Made by a program: the position numbers and the translations under genes | Source: Nocardiopsis composta | GTDB lineage: Bacteria; Actinomycetota; Actinomycetes; Streptosporangiales; Streptosporangiaceae | Reading direction: 5' to 3' | NCBI RefSeq assembly: GCF_014200805.1 | Contig: NZ_JACHDB010000002.1 | Coordinates: 496,001-560,000, forward strand | DNA length: 64,000 bases | Shown: in pieces, positions 44,321 through 52,957 of the stretch | Numbering within the stretch: position 1 is the stretch's first letter | Layout of the letters: every line of letters starts with the position of its first letter | Notes under the pieces: generated by a model | Seen by the model: the letters and a program-made list of their open reading frames with translations, nothing else | What the model was told of the DNA's origin: nothing | Databases searched by the model: none

Positions 44321-45223
44321 TCACCGCGCCCCGGTCTTCTCCAGGAGCAGGTCGGCCAGCTCCAGTGCCCGGTCGGTCTCCTCGGTGAGGTACATCAGGT
44401 CGACGAAGGCGTGCTCCACCCCGGCCTCCCGCTCCGCGGACAGCACGGCGTCGGCGATCTCCCGCACCGGGACGGACGGGCCGGGGTTGATCCGCAGCAC
44501 CACGTCGACGGCGGCCGGGTCGCGCCCCTGGCGGGCGGCCTCCTCGCGGATGGCGGCCAGCGGACCGGCCAGCACCGCGCCGGGGTCGGACCGCCCGGGC
44601 AGCACCATGGCCGGGAGCCAGCCGTCCGCCCGCCGGGCCACCCGCCGCAGCGCAGCGGGGGCGAAGGCGCCCAGGTAGATCGGCGGACGGGGGCGCTGGA
44701 CCGGTTTGAGGCCGACGTGGCTCTCCGGAACCTCCCACAGCGCGCCCCGGTACTCGGCCGGGCCGTCCGACCAGAGCTCCTCCAGCGCGTCCAGGCATTC
44801 GTCCAGGCGCCTGCCCCGCTCGCCCATCGGCACCCCGGCGGCCCGGTACTCCTCAGGGGACCACCCGGTGCCCAGGCCGGGGAGGAGCCGGCCGCCGCTG
44901 ATCCGGTCGATCGCGGTGAGCGAGCGCGCGAGCAGCGCCGGCGGGTACCACGGGGCGTTGAGCACGCTGGTGCCCAGCAGCACCCGCTCCGTCGCCCCGG
45001 CGGCGACGGTGAGCAGGGCGAACGGGTCGAGCGCCGAGCGGAACTGCGGCGGCACGGTGTCGGTGCCGCCGTAGCCGACGCTCGGGTTCACCGGGGCGAG
45101 CAGCCGGTCGCCGACCCACAGGCCGGCCGCCCCCATCCTCTCCGCCTCCCGGGCGAACCGCGCGGCCTCCTCCGGGCGGTCCGCGGCGGCACCGAACTGG
45201 GGGAGGGCGAATCCCAGTCGCAT
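44321..45223 (-). CDS. LLM-class F420-dependent oxidoreductase
   Basis: 300 aa of the TIGR03619-like group: MRLGFALPQFGAAA start with GAGGAGAG upstream, GLWVGDRLLAPVNPSVGYGG, RVLLGTSVLNAPWYPP, RLLPGLGTGWSPEEYRAAGVP, PPIYLGAFAPAALRRVARRADGWLP. TIM-barrel flavin/F420 enzyme; substrate unknown. Two ACCGTACGCG direct repeats (about 45250-45273) lie in its upstream region and may be regulatory. Confidence 0.85.
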   Translation of the reverse strand: MRLGFALPQFGAAADRPEEAARFAREAERMGAAGLWVGDRLLAPVNPSVGYGGTDTVPPQFRSALDPFALLTVAAGATERVLLGTSVLNAPWYPPALLARSLTAIDRISGGRLLPGLGTGWSPEEYRAAGVPMGERGRRLDECLDALEELWSDGPAEYRGALWEVPESHVGLKPVQRPRPPIYLGAFAPAALRRVARRADGWLPAMVLPGRSDPGAVLAGPLAAIREEAARQGRDPAAVDVVLRINPGPSVPVREIADAVLSAEREAGVEHAFVDLMYLTEETDRALELADLLLEKTGAR

Positions 45224-45514
45224 ACGTGACTCTCCTCGACGCTCTGGTTACCGTACGCGGCAACCGTACGCGCGGCCCTCCGGTCCGGTTCGGGCCCGCC
45301 CTCCCCAGGGCCGGGGAGCGCCCGCCGCGCCGGGGATGCGAGGGGCACCCCGATGCGCGGAGACCCGGCCGGCCGGGCCTCCGCGGATCCGCTTGACCCT
45401 CTCACCGTGTCATGTCCTGCACTGGGGAGCGCCAAGTCCGCCGCCGGCGGTCCCCGGGCGGCCGGCGTGCTGCGCCGCCCCCGGCGCGCCGGCCGATCGA
45501 TCGAAGGTCCCTGC

Positions 45515-46453
45515 ATGATCGCCTACACCGGCTCCGGCCCCTACTGCTACACGCACTCGCTGAGAATGGTGATCGGCCCGGACGCCCCTCCGCCGGCCGT
45601 CGTCGAGACGCTGACCGGCTCGCCGTTCGGCGCCCAGCTGGTCGCGGGCGCCCTGCCGTTCTTCGACCCCTACGGCTGGGACCCGGAGATCGGCCTGGAC
45701 ACCGCCGTCGACCTGCTCGGCTGGACCTGCGAGCGCAGCGCCGGGGGGAGCGCGCGGGCCGCCCTGGACCGGCTGCGCGCGGCGTGCGCGCACGGCCCCG
45801 TCCTGGCCGGCCCGGTGGACATGGGGCTGCTGCTCTACCGGCCCGGCACCCCGTCCCCCGGGGAAGGAGACCACTACGTCGTGGTCCTCGCCGCCGACGG
45901 CGCCACCGTGCTCCTGCACGACCCGCACGGCCACCCCTACGCCACCCTGCCGGCCCGGGCGTTCGCCGAGGCATGGCGGGCCGATTCGGTCGACTACACC
46001 GGCGAGCCGTTCGTGATGCGCGCGGCCTTCGCCCGCAGGCGCACCGTCGACCCGGCCGCGGCGCTGCGCCGCTCGCTGCCGGGCGCCGCGCGGTGGCTGG
46101 CCGGGCGCGGCGACCGGCCGGTGCCCGACGGCTCGCTCGGCGGGGCGGAGGCGCTCGAAGCGCTGGCCGCGCAGGTCGAGCAGGGGCTCGATGCGCAGGT
46201 CCGCGAGCTGCTGGCGGCGTTCGGCGTCCGCCTCGGCGCCCGCCGGCTCGGTGATGCGGCCGACTGCCTGGCCCTGCTCGGCCTGGAGCGGTCCGCGGCC
46301 GCCGCGACCGAGCAGTCGCGCGCCCTGGGAGCCCTGCAGTATCCCCTGGTCACCGGGGACGACGAAGGGCTCGCTGCGGGGCTGCGCCGGGCGGCGCCCG
46401 GTTACCGGCGGCTGCACGAGGCCCTGTGCGCCGAAGCCGGACCGCTCGGCTGA
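45515..46453 (+). CDS. BtrH/C39-peptidase-like protein
   Basis: 312 aa. The N-terminal half resembles the BtrH N-terminal domain, a papain-like cysteine fold used as acyltransferase in butirosin biosynthesis: Cys11 in GPYCYTHSLRM, His120 in EGDHYVVVLAADG, Asp136 in LLHDPHGHPYATLP form a plausible triad. The C-terminal half (about 190-312) is helical and Ala/Leu-rich. No peptide-synthase or aminoglycoside genes are nearby, so its role (acyl transfer or hydrolysis) is unknown. ATG at 45515 is the family-consistent start. Convergent with glnA. Confidence 0.75.
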   Translation: MIAYTGSGPYCYTHSLRMVIGPDAPPPAVVETLTGSPFGAQLVAGALPFFDPYGWDPEIGLDTAVDLLGWTCERSAGGSARAALDRLRAACAHGPVLAGPVDMGLLLYRPGTPSPGEGDHYVVVLAADGATVLLHDPHGHPYATLPARAFAEAWRADSVDYTGEPFVMRAAFARRRTVDPAAALRRSLPGAARWLAGRGDRPVPDGSLGGAEALEALAAQVEQGLDAQVRELLAAFGVRLGARRLGDAADCLALLGLERSAAAATEQSRALGALQYPLVTGDDEGLAAGLRRAAPGYRRLHEALCAEAGPLG

Positions 46454-46549
46454 CCCGCCCCCGCCGCGGCCCGGGGCGGCGGGAAAGCGGAGGGGCCGCC
46501 GGCGCGCCTGGGCGCGGCCGACGGCCCCGGGGCGCCTCGGCGGCGCCCA

Positions 46550-46585
46550 GGCCGGGACCGGGACGACTCCGTCCCGCTCCCGGCC
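46550..46585. terminator. glnA terminator hairpin
   Basis: 15-bp stem with one mismatch (46550-46564 with 46571-46585) and 6-nt loop, ending 8 bp beyond the glnA stop on the minus strand. Confidence 0.75.
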
Positions 46586-46593
46586 TCGGACGA

Positions 46594-48018
46594 CTAGATG
46601 TCGTAGTAGAGCTCGAACTCGCGCGGGTGCGGGCGGAGCCGCAGGGAGTCGATCTCCTCGGTGCGCTTGAAGTCGATGTAGGTCTCGATCAGGTCCGAGG
46701 TGAACACGCCGCCTTCGAGGAGGAACTCGTGGTCGGCCTCCAGGGCCTCCAGGGCCGCGTCCAGGGAGGCGGGCACGGTCTTGACCGCGGCGGCCTCCGC
46801 CGGGGGCAGCTCGTAGAGGTCCTTGTCCAGCGGCTCCGGCGGCTCGATCTTGTTCTTCACGCCGTCGATGCCGGCCATCAGCATCGCGGAGAACGCCAGG
46901 TAGGGGTTGGCCGAGGGGTCCGGGACGCGGAACTCCAGGCGCTTGGCCTTGGGGCTGGGGCCGGTCAGCGGGATGCGGATGCAGGCCGACCGGTTGCGCT
47001 GGGAGTAGACCAGGTTGATCGGGGCCTCGTAGCCGGGGACCAGGCGGTGGTAGGAGTTGACCGTCGGGTTGGTGAAGGCCAGCAGCGCGTCGGCGTGCTT
47101 GAGCAGGCCGCCGATGTAGTACCGGGCGGTGTCGGAGAGCTGGGCGTAGCCGGACTCGTCGAAGAAGAGCGGCTCGCCGTCCTTCCACAGGCTCTGGTGG
47201 CAGTGCATGCCCGAGCCGTTGTCGCCGAAGAGCGGCTTCGGCATGAAGGTCACGGTCTTGCCGGCGGCGTTGGCCGTGTTCTTCACGATGTACTTGTAGA
47301 GCTGCACCCGGTCGGCCTCCTGGAGCAGGGTGCCGAACTTGATGCCGATCTCGGCCTGGCCGGCGGTGCCGACCTCGTGGTGCTGGAGCTCGACCTCCAG
47401 GCCCGCCTCGATCAGGTTGCGGACCATCCGGGAGCGCAGGTCGCTGTAGTGGTCGACCGGCTCGACCGGGAAGTAGCCGCCCTTGTAGCGGGGGCGGTAG
47501 CCCAGGTTGCCGCCGTCCCGCGCGGTACCGGTGTTCCAGGCGCCCTCGACCGAGTCGATCTGGTAGAAGCCGGTGTTGGACCTGGTCTCGAACCGGACGT
47601 CGTCGAAGATGTAGAACTCGGCCTCCGGGCCGAAGAACGCGGTGTCGGCGATGCCGGTGCTCTTCAGGAACGCCTCGGCCTTGCGGGCCACGTTGCGCGG
47701 GTCCCGGCTGTAGGACTCCAGCGTCAGCGGGTCGTGCACGAAGAAGGTCATGTTCAGCGTCTTGAACTCGCGGAACGGGTCCAGGACGGCGGTGCTCAGG
47801 TCGGGGAGCAGCAGCATGTCCGACTCGTGGATGGCCTGGAAGCCGCGGATCGAGGAGCCGTCGAACATCTGGCCCTTGGTGAACGTGTCCTCGTCGACGT
47901 TCTCCACCGGGAGCGTGACGTGGTTGACGCCACCGAAGAGGTCGGTGAACCGGACGTCGAGGAACTTCACGTCCTCGTTGCGGATGAAGGCGAGGGCCTC
48001 ATCGGCGCTGCTGAACAA
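46594..48018 (-). CDS. glnA: Glutamine synthetase type I
   Basis: 474 aa. TTG start at 48018 with GGAGG 6 nt upstream gives [12 protein letters not shown] and the normal family length; the frame upstream to 48105 is not translated. Motifs are [48 protein letters not shown], and the adenylylation segment DLYELPPAE with the target Tyr. It makes glutamine from glutamate and ammonia. Adenylylation by the GlnE at 35.8 kb is expected, and a tandem GlnR site lies upstream. Downstream hairpin terminator. Confidence 0.98.
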   Translation of the reverse strand: MFSSADEALAFIRNEDVKFLDVRFTDLFGGVNHVTLPVENVDEDTFTKGQMFDGSSIRGFQAIHESDMLLLPDLSTAVLDPFREFKTLNMTFFVHDPLTLESYSRDPRNVARKAEAFLKSTGIADTAFFGPEAEFYIFDDVRFETRSNTGFYQIDSVEGAWNTGTARDGGNLGYRPRYKGGYFPVEPVDHYSDLRSRMVRNLIEAGLEVELQHHEVGTAGQAEIGIKFGTLLQEADRVQLYKYIVKNTANAAGKTVTFMPKPLFGDNGSGMHCHQSLWKDGEPLFFDESGYAQLSDTARYYIGGLLKHADALLAFTNPTVNSYHRLVPGYEAPINLVYSQRNRSACIRIPLTGPSPKAKRLEFRVPDPSANPYLAFSAMLMAGIDGVKNKIEPPEPLDKDLYELPPAEAAAVKTVPASLDAALEALEADHEFLLEGGVFTSDLIETYIDFKRTEEIDSLRLRPHPREFELYYDI

Positions 48019-48128
48019 GACATACCTCCGAGCAGATGTGAGAAGCGGCCCGCGGGTGGGCTCCGTCTTGGGGGACTTCGCTGTCCGCGCCACCTCTCCG
48101 GCCACGGTCCCGAAGCTATGACCAGGCC

Positions 48129-48166
48129 GTTTCTTGGCAATGTCTCTAATGTTTCCTCCACGTTAC
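48129..48166 (-). promoter_or_regulatory. Tandem GlnR-binding site of glnA
   Basis: Read on the minus strand: GTAAC-N6-GAAAC-N6-GACAT-N6-GAAAC. The first pair matches the GlnR consensus gTnAC-N6-GnAAC exactly; the second has a weak a-box and a perfect b-box. The 11-bp spacing between boxes is strictly kept. It lies about 110-150 bp upstream of the glnA start, so nitrogen-dependent control by GlnR is expected. Confidence 0.8.
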
Positions 48167-48298
48167 GCTCCTCTGGGTTTTCGCCGCTCATCCGGGTGTG
48201 TCCGGATGAAGCACCCGGTACGGGGCGGAAACGGGCGGCGGGGGAGCGGTTCGGGGAGGGCGGAGGGGCGTCCGGAACAGGGGTCCGCACGGCGCCGA

Positions 48299-48304
48299 TA
48301 CCGT
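48299..48304 (+). promoter_or_regulatory. -10 box of a probable leaderless promoter (RDD gene)
   Basis: TACCGT followed by 7 nt and the ATG at 48312. This favours that ATG over the in-frame GTG at 48303. Confidence 0.45.
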
Positions 48305-48311
48305 GGTCTCC

Positions 48312-48746
48312 ATGGAGAGAGAACGCGAGACCGGCGCGGGCGAGGACGCCTTCGCCTACCGGGGGAACCGGCTGGGGATGCCGGAGACGGGACCCGGATC
48401 GGTACCGGGGGTGGGGCGCAGGCTCCTCGCCCTCGCCCTGGACTGGATCCTCAGCCTGGCCGTGGCCTACGGCCTGCTCGGCGCGGACCCGGGGGACGGG
48501 TCGGCGACCGTGCTGCTGGTCTTCGCGCTGATGACCGCGGTGCTGCTCTGCCTGTTCGGCACCACCCTGGGCAAGCGGATCACCGGCATCGGGATCGCCT
48601 CCACCGGCGAGCGCGCGCTGCCCTGGCCGCTGGCGGTGGTCATCCGCACCGCGCTGCTCTGCCTGGTCATCCCGGCCGTCATCTACGACCGGGACCAGCG
48701 CGGCCTGCACGACCGGGCGGCCGGCACGATCAGCCGGCGGCTGTGA
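48312..48746 (+). CDS. RDD-family membrane protein
   Basis: 144 aa. RDD domain: the Arg and first Asp in GVGRRLLALALDWILSLAVAY, membrane helices, FGTTLGKRITGIGIAS, and the final Asp region IYDRDQRGLHDRAAGT. The family is of unknown function, with some members proposed as ion or small-molecule transporters. It sits between glnA and DUF4191 as in other actinomycetes. Start set by the leaderless -10. Confidence 0.88.
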   Translation: MERERETGAGEDAFAYRGNRLGMPETGPGSVPGVGRRLLALALDWILSLAVAYGLLGADPGDGSATVLLVFALMTAVLLCLFGTTLGKRITGIGIASTGERALPWPLAVVIRTALLCLVIPAVIYDRDQRGLHDRAAGTISRRL

Positions 48747-48839
48747 CGCCGCCCCGCGGGGCGCGGACGCCGAACGGCGCCGCCCGGATCCGATCCGGGC
48801 GGCGCCGTCGCGTTCATGGCGAGAAGTTCGGCCGCGGCC

Positions 48840-49565
48840 TCAGCGGCTCCCCTGCGCCTTGGGCCCCTTCGGCATCTTGACGCCCTTGGGCATCGGCCCC
48901 TTGGGCATCTGGACCGCGGCGGGCAGCGCGCGGAGCCGGTAGCGGACCTCGGCGACCTCGGTCTTGTCCAGGTTGCGCGGCAGCTTCATCATGTGCTTCT
49001 GCAGGTCGGCGATCTTGACCTGGCCCTCGCCGTTGCCCACGACCACGTCGTAGATGGGCATGTTGTAGGCCACCCGGGCGACGCGCTTCTTCTCCGCGCC
49101 GATGACCTTGCGGAGCCGGTTGGGGTCGCCCTCGCCGACCAGTACGATGCCGGGCCGGCCGACGACCCGGTGCACCACGTCCATCTGCCGGGTGGCGCCG
49201 ACGCCGGGGTCCACGGTCCAGTCGCCGCGCATGTTCTCCAGCACCGCCATGCCCGCGCCGAGCTGGCCGTCCAGCATCTTGTACTGGATCTTCTGGGCCG
49301 AGCGGGTGAAGAAGATGAAGCCGGCGAGGAAGCCGATCGGGATGCCCAGGCTCATCCAGTAGAGCCATCCGCCGGTGAGGACCGCGCCGACCACGGAGAG
49401 CGCCACGATCCCGACGAAGATCGCCACCGCGATCGGGATGCTCTTCGGGCTCTGCTGGTGGACGACCTTGGCGACCATGCCGATCTGCTTGAACCGGCCC
49501 GGCTTCTTCTGCCCGGCGGCGTCGGTGGCCTGGGGTGTCTTGGTTTCCTTGGGCTTCTTCGCCAT
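48840..49565 (-). CDS. DUF4191 membrane protein
   Basis: 241 aa. Basic N-terminus, two close membrane helices (IPIAVAIFVGIVALSVVGAVL and WLYWMSLGIPIGFLAGFIFF, about 43-85), then a conserved cytoplasmic domain: QYKMLDGQLGAGMAVLENMRGDW, RVVGRPGIVLVGEG, LQKHMMKLPRNLD. The tail repeats MPKGP three times. DUF4191 genes lie beside lipA throughout actinobacteria; function unknown. Confidence 0.9.
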   Translation of the reverse strand: MAKKPKETKTPQATDAAGQKKPGRFKQIGMVAKVVHQQSPKSIPIAVAIFVGIVALSVVGAVLTGGWLYWMSLGIPIGFLAGFIFFTRSAQKIQYKMLDGQLGAGMAVLENMRGDWTVDPGVGATRQMDVVHRVVGRPGIVLVGEGDPNRLRKVIGAEKKRVARVAYNMPIYDVVVGNGEGQVKIADLQKHMMKLPRNLDKTEVAEVRYRLRALPAAVQMPKGPMPKGVKMPKGPKAQGSR

Positions 49566-49600
49566 GCTTCCAGGATATGGGGAACGGACGAGCGGACGTG

Positions 49601-49627
49601 AAACGGCGGCCGTCGGCCGCCGTTTCA
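49601..49627. terminator. Hairpin downstream of lipA
   Basis: Perfect 12-bp stem GAAACGGCGGCC / GGCCGCCGTTTC with a 3-nt loop, between the lipA stop and the DUF4191 start. Confidence 0.7.
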
Positions 49628-49704
49628 GCTTGATTACTTTGCCGCCTTTGTCCCCGGGCCGCCCCCGTGTCCGGGACGGCCCGGGGACCGGGTCTCGAAA
49701 CCGC

Positions 49705-50649
49705 TCAGAGCTTGGCGGCGACGTCCAGCCCGCGCTTCTCCGCGGCCTGCCGGTACAGCCGGCCGGCCCGGTAGGAGGAGCGCACCAGCGGCCCGGACAT
49801 CACCCCGGCGAAGCCGATCTCCTCGGCCTCGGCGGCCAGCTCCACGAACTCCTCCGGCTTGACCCACCGGTCGATGGGGTGGTGCAGCTTGGAGGGGCGC
49901 AGGTACTGGGTGATGGTGAGCAGGTCGCAGCCGGCCTCGTGCAGGTCCCGCATGGCCTCGGAGATCTCCTCGCGCTCCTCGCCCATGCCCAGGATCAGGT
50001 TGGACTTGGTGACCAGGCCGTCCTCCCGGGCGCGGGTGATGACCTCCAGCGAGCGCTCGTAGCGGAAGCCCGGGCGGATCCGCTTGAAGATCCGCGGCAC
50101 CGTCTCCACGTTGTGCGCCAGTACCTCCGGGCGCGAGCCGAACACCTCGGCCAGCTGGTCGGGGTCGGCGTTGAAGTCGGGGATCAGCAGCTCGACGCCG
50201 GTGCCGGGGTTGAACTCGTGGATCTTGCGGACCGTCTCGGCGTACAGCCACGCCCCGCCGTCGTCCAGGTCGTCCCGGGCCACCCCGGTGACCGTGGCGT
50301 AGCGCAGCCCCATGGTCTCCACCGAGCGGGCGACCTTGGTCGGCTCCATCCGGTCCAGGGCGGTGGGCTTGCCGGTGGCGATCTGGCAGAAGTCGCACCG
50401 GCGGGTGCACTGGTCGCCGCCGATGAGGAAGGTGGCCTCGCGGTCCTCCCAGCACTCGTAGATGTTGGGGCAGCCGGCCTCCTGGCAGACGGTGTGCAGC
50501 CCCTGGTTCTTCACCAGCGAGTGGAGCTCGGTGTACTCCGGGCCCATCTTCGCCTTGATCTTGATCCAGGGCGGCTTCTTCTCGATGGGGGTCTGGCTGT
50601 TGCGGGCCTCGATCCGCAGCAGCTTGCGCCCCTCGGGAGCGATGGTCAC
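49705..50649 (-). CDS. lipA: Lipoyl synthase
   Basis: 314 aa radical-SAM enzyme that inserts two sulfurs into protein-bound octanoyl groups. N-terminal auxiliary cluster motif [12 protein letters not shown], radical-SAM motif CTRRCDFC, and the C-terminal RSSYRAG whose Ser ligates the auxiliary cluster. GTG start at 50649 with AAGGAAGG upstream; the longer frame to 50802 runs back into lipB and is not used. Forms a lipB-lipA unit; its product serves SucB at 55.8 kb. Confidence 0.97.
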   Translation of the reverse strand: MTIAPEGRKLLRIEARNSQTPIEKKPPWIKIKAKMGPEYTELHSLVKNQGLHTVCQEAGCPNIYECWEDREATFLIGGDQCTRRCDFCQIATGKPTALDRMEPTKVARSVETMGLRYATVTGVARDDLDDGGAWLYAETVRKIHEFNPGTGVELLIPDFNADPDQLAEVFGSRPEVLAHNVETVPRIFKRIRPGFRYERSLEVITRAREDGLVTKSNLILGMGEEREEISEAMRDLHEAGCDLLTITQYLRPSKLHHPIDRWVKPEEFVELAAEAEEIGFAGVMSGPLVRSSYRAGRLYRQAAEKRGLDVAAKL

Positions 50650-50719
50650 GCGGACCCTTCCTTTCCTCGTCCCTTGTGGGGAGGTCGTCGTCGTGCCGGT
50701 GGGCCGGCGGGCGCCGGGG

Positions 50720-51448
50720 TCAGGCGGAGGCCGGCTCCGCCGGGGCGGCCGCCCCGGGGAAGTGCGCCGGAACCCCGTCGCTGTGGCTGTAGTCGGCCGC
50801 ACCGAGCACGTCGGCCAGGTGCCGCTGCACGGAGGGCAGCACCTCGGCCACGGTCACATCGCGGCCGACCTCGCGGGAGATGCTGGTGACATCCCCTTCG
50901 TCGGCCGGGATGCCGCACGGGACGATCCTCTGGAACCACGAGAGGTCATTGTCGCAGTTGAGGGCGAATCCGTGCATACCCACCCCGCGGGAGATCCGGC
51001 AGCCGATCGCGCCGATCTTCCGCTCGATCAGGCCCCGCCCGGGGTCGGCGTCCAGCCACACCCCGGTCTTGCCGTCGATCCGCCGCCCGGTCAGGCCGTA
51101 CTCGGCGATGGTGCGGATCATCGCCTCCTCCAGCATCCGGACGTAGGCGACGACGTCGATCGGGTCGGCCAGTTTGACCATGGGGTAGCCGGTGAGCTGC
51201 CCCGGCCCGTGCCAGGTGATCTTGCCCCCGCGGTCGATGTCGATGATGGGGGTTCCGGGGACGGTCTGCCGGCGGTCCCACTCGCCGGTGCGCTTGCCCG
51301 CCGTGTAGACGGGCTCGTGCTGGAGCAGCAGCACCGTGTCGGGGATGAGGTCGGCGACGCGGCTCTGGTGGAGTCGCTTCTGGAGGTCCCAGCCCTCCTG
51401 GTAAGGGACCGGGTCGTCACCGAGCCACGCGAAGACGAGCTCACTCAT
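50720..51448 (-). CDS. lipB: Octanoyl-ACP:protein octanoyltransferase
   Basis: 242 aa. Moves octanoate from ACP to lipoyl domains, the step before LipA. Motifs are [32 protein letters not shown], the catalytic Lys in [12 protein letters not shown] and Cys in RIVPCGI, plus [10 protein letters not shown]. Start [10 protein letters not shown]; both AAGGTGG (Shine-Dalgarno-like) and TAAGGT (TANNNT, 7 nt before the ATG) precede it, so leaderless or led translation are both possible. 70 bp upstream of lipA. Confidence 0.97.
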   Translation of the reverse strand: MSELVFAWLGDDPVPYQEGWDLQKRLHQSRVADLIPDTVLLLQHEPVYTAGKRTGEWDRRQTVPGTPIIDIDRGGKITWHGPGQLTGYPMVKLADPIDVVAYVRMLEEAMIRTIAEYGLTGRRIDGKTGVWLDADPGRGLIERKIGAIGCRISRGVGMHGFALNCDNDLSWFQRIVPCGIPADEGDVTSISREVGRDVTVAEVLPSVQRHLADVLGAADYSHSDGVPAHFPGAAAPAEPASA

Positions 51449-51655
51449 ACATCCCACCTTAAAGCCTGGGACACCCGCCGGTCGCTGCCGGGTGATGCAG
51501 CACACCCCACCGGAAAAGAGGTGGAATAAACCGTCCCGCCGGGGTGTTCGGCGCCGGCCGGTGGCCGGGGCGGGCCGTTCCCGTTTCGCCGCGGCCGCCG
51601 GCGGCAATGGTCGTTGCGAGCCCCGCCTCCTCCCCGGGGCCGCAGGAGGTGCCGC

Positions 51656-52334
51656 GTGGTCACCGGAGCCGCCCTCGCCGCGCTCGCGGCCGCCGTGCTC
51701 GTCGCCGCCGCCGTGTGGGCCGCCCGGGTGCGGCGCCGCAGAGCCGTCCGGGAGCGCTTCGGCCCGGAGTACGACCGCGCCGTGCGGGCCCGCGGCGGCG
51801 AGCGCGCCGCGCTGCGCGAGCTGATCCGCCGGGAGCGGCGCCGGGCCGGGCTCCCGATCCGGGCCCTCACCGCCGAGCGGCGGGCGGCGCACGCCGAGGC
51901 CTGGGCCGGCCTGCAGCGGGACTTCGTCGACGACCCCTCGGGCGCGGTCCGCGCCGCCCGGCGCCTGGTCGCCGAGGTCGCGGCCGAGCGGGGCTACCCG
52001 GGCGGGGAGCGGCTGGAGGACGACCTCTCCGTCGACCACCCGCGGGAGGTCGGCGGCTACCGGCGGTCCCGACACCGCCCGCCGGGACCGGGCGGGCGGT
52101 GTCGGGACCGAGGAGCTCAGAGAGGCGATGGTTGGCTTCCGCGGGCTGCTCGGCGGCCTGCTGGGCGGCCTCGGAACGGAGCCGGGAGGACCGGGGGACA
52201 GGGCCGAGCCGGTTCCGCGCGCAGCGGAGGGCGGAGTCCGGCGCGGAGTGGACGGAAGGGAGCCGGGCGCGGCGGACGGCGGGGCCCGGCGCGGTGCAGG
52301 CGAGGGCGGAGCAGGAGAGGAAGGGACGCGGTGA
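51656..52334 (+). pseudogene. RFGPEYDR-type membrane protein, frameshifted in a palindrome
   Basis: GTG start behind GGAGG. One N-terminal membrane helix, then RERFGPEYDRAV, AWAGLQRDFVDDPSGAVRAARRLV, RLEDDLSVDHPREVGGYRR as in a conserved actinobacterial family of unknown function. At about 52064-52071 the frame leaves the family. The expected C-terminal part (DTARRDRAGGVGTEELREAMVGFRGLL) continues in another frame and stops at 52334, overlapping the next start as GTGA. So the ancestral gene ran to 52334 and has an indel. The first frame stays open by chance into the next gene. The break falls within a perfect 20-bp inverted repeat. Confidence 0.78.
52064..52110. repeat. Perfect 20-bp palindrome at the frameshift site
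   Basis: 52064-52083 (starts CGGTCCCGACACC) is fully complementary to 52091-52110, with a 7-nt loop. It looks like a terminator but lies inside an old reading frame, coinciding with its frameshift. Confidence 0.85.
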
Positions 52335-52957
52335 ACCGGGAAGAGCAGGCGGGGGAGGCCCCCGGGGCGGAGGCGCAGGACACGGCCGAGCGCGAGCGGC
52401 GCGAGGCCCGGTGGGACTTCCGGATCCGCGAGCGGCGGCGCTCCGCGGAGGCGGCCCGCTCGCGGCCGGTGCCGCCGCGGACCGCCCCGGAGGAGCCGGT
52501 GCCCGCCGCGGAGCGCGATCCGGCGCCGGAGGACCGGGCCGGCCCGGCTGCGCAGGCGGCGCCGGAACGGGACGGGGCTCAGCAGGCGGAGCGGCCGCCC
52601 GCGGCCCCGCAGCCGCCCCCGGAGAAGCCGGCCGCGGAACCGGAGGCGGGGCCGGCGGCCGCCGCACCGGTCCCGCCGCCCCGCCAGCCCGCCGGGCCGG
52701 AGATCGACGCCCCCGGGATCCGGGCCCGCTGGCGGGAGGTGCAGGGCGGCTTCGTCGACGACCCCGGCCTCTCCGTCCGCGACGCCGACGACCTCGCCGA
52801 GGAGGTCACCGCCGCGGTCATCGCCACCATCCAGGCCCGCCGCACCGCGCTGCGCGGCGCCTGGCAGCCCCCGGCCGACCCGGACACCGAGACCCTCCGC
52901 CTCACCCTGCGCGAGTACCGCGCCTTCATCGACCGCCTGCTGGACGAGTACGCCTGA
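52331..52957 (+). CDS. FVDDP-motif protein, partner of the preceding gene
   Basis: 208 aa. GTG at 52331 with AGGAAGGG upstream and 4-bp overlap with the stop of the preceding frame. N-terminus (1-40) charged, middle (about 50-120) Pro/Ala/Glu-rich linker, C-terminal domain (about 125-208) IRARWREVQGGFVDDPGLSVRDADDLAEEV and DTETLRLTLREYRAFIDRLLDEY. That domain repeats the FVDDP and YRxFxxxLL pattern of the preceding protein, so the pair share ancestry. Soluble; function unknown. Confidence 0.75.
   Translation: MNREEQAGEAPGAEAQDTAERERREARWDFRIRERRRSAEAARSRPVPPRTAPEEPVPAAERDPAPEDRAGPAAQAAPERDGAQQAERPPAAPQPPPEKPAAEPEAGPAAAAPVPPPRQPAGPEIDAPGIRARWREVQGGFVDDPGLSVRDADDLAEEVTAAVIATIQARRTALRGAWQPPADPDTETLRLTLREYRAFIDRLLDEYA

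Noticed and set aside
48303-48311. GTG at 48303 as start of the RDD gene
   Set aside because: It would overlap the -10 box spacer; the ATG at 48312 fits the leaderless pattern and the family.
52064-52110. 20-bp hairpin as a simple terminator
   Set aside because: It lies within conserved coding sequence in the ancestral frame, so it is better explained by a mutational event.
52128-52334. Separate 68-aa gene starting at 52128
   Set aside because: Its sequence is the expected C-terminus of the preceding membrane-protein family displaced by a frameshift, so it is not a separate gene.
51614-52957. Single 447-aa fusion protein
   Set aside because: The open frame joins two genes only because of the frameshift; the second has its own GTG, ribosome binding site and family domain.
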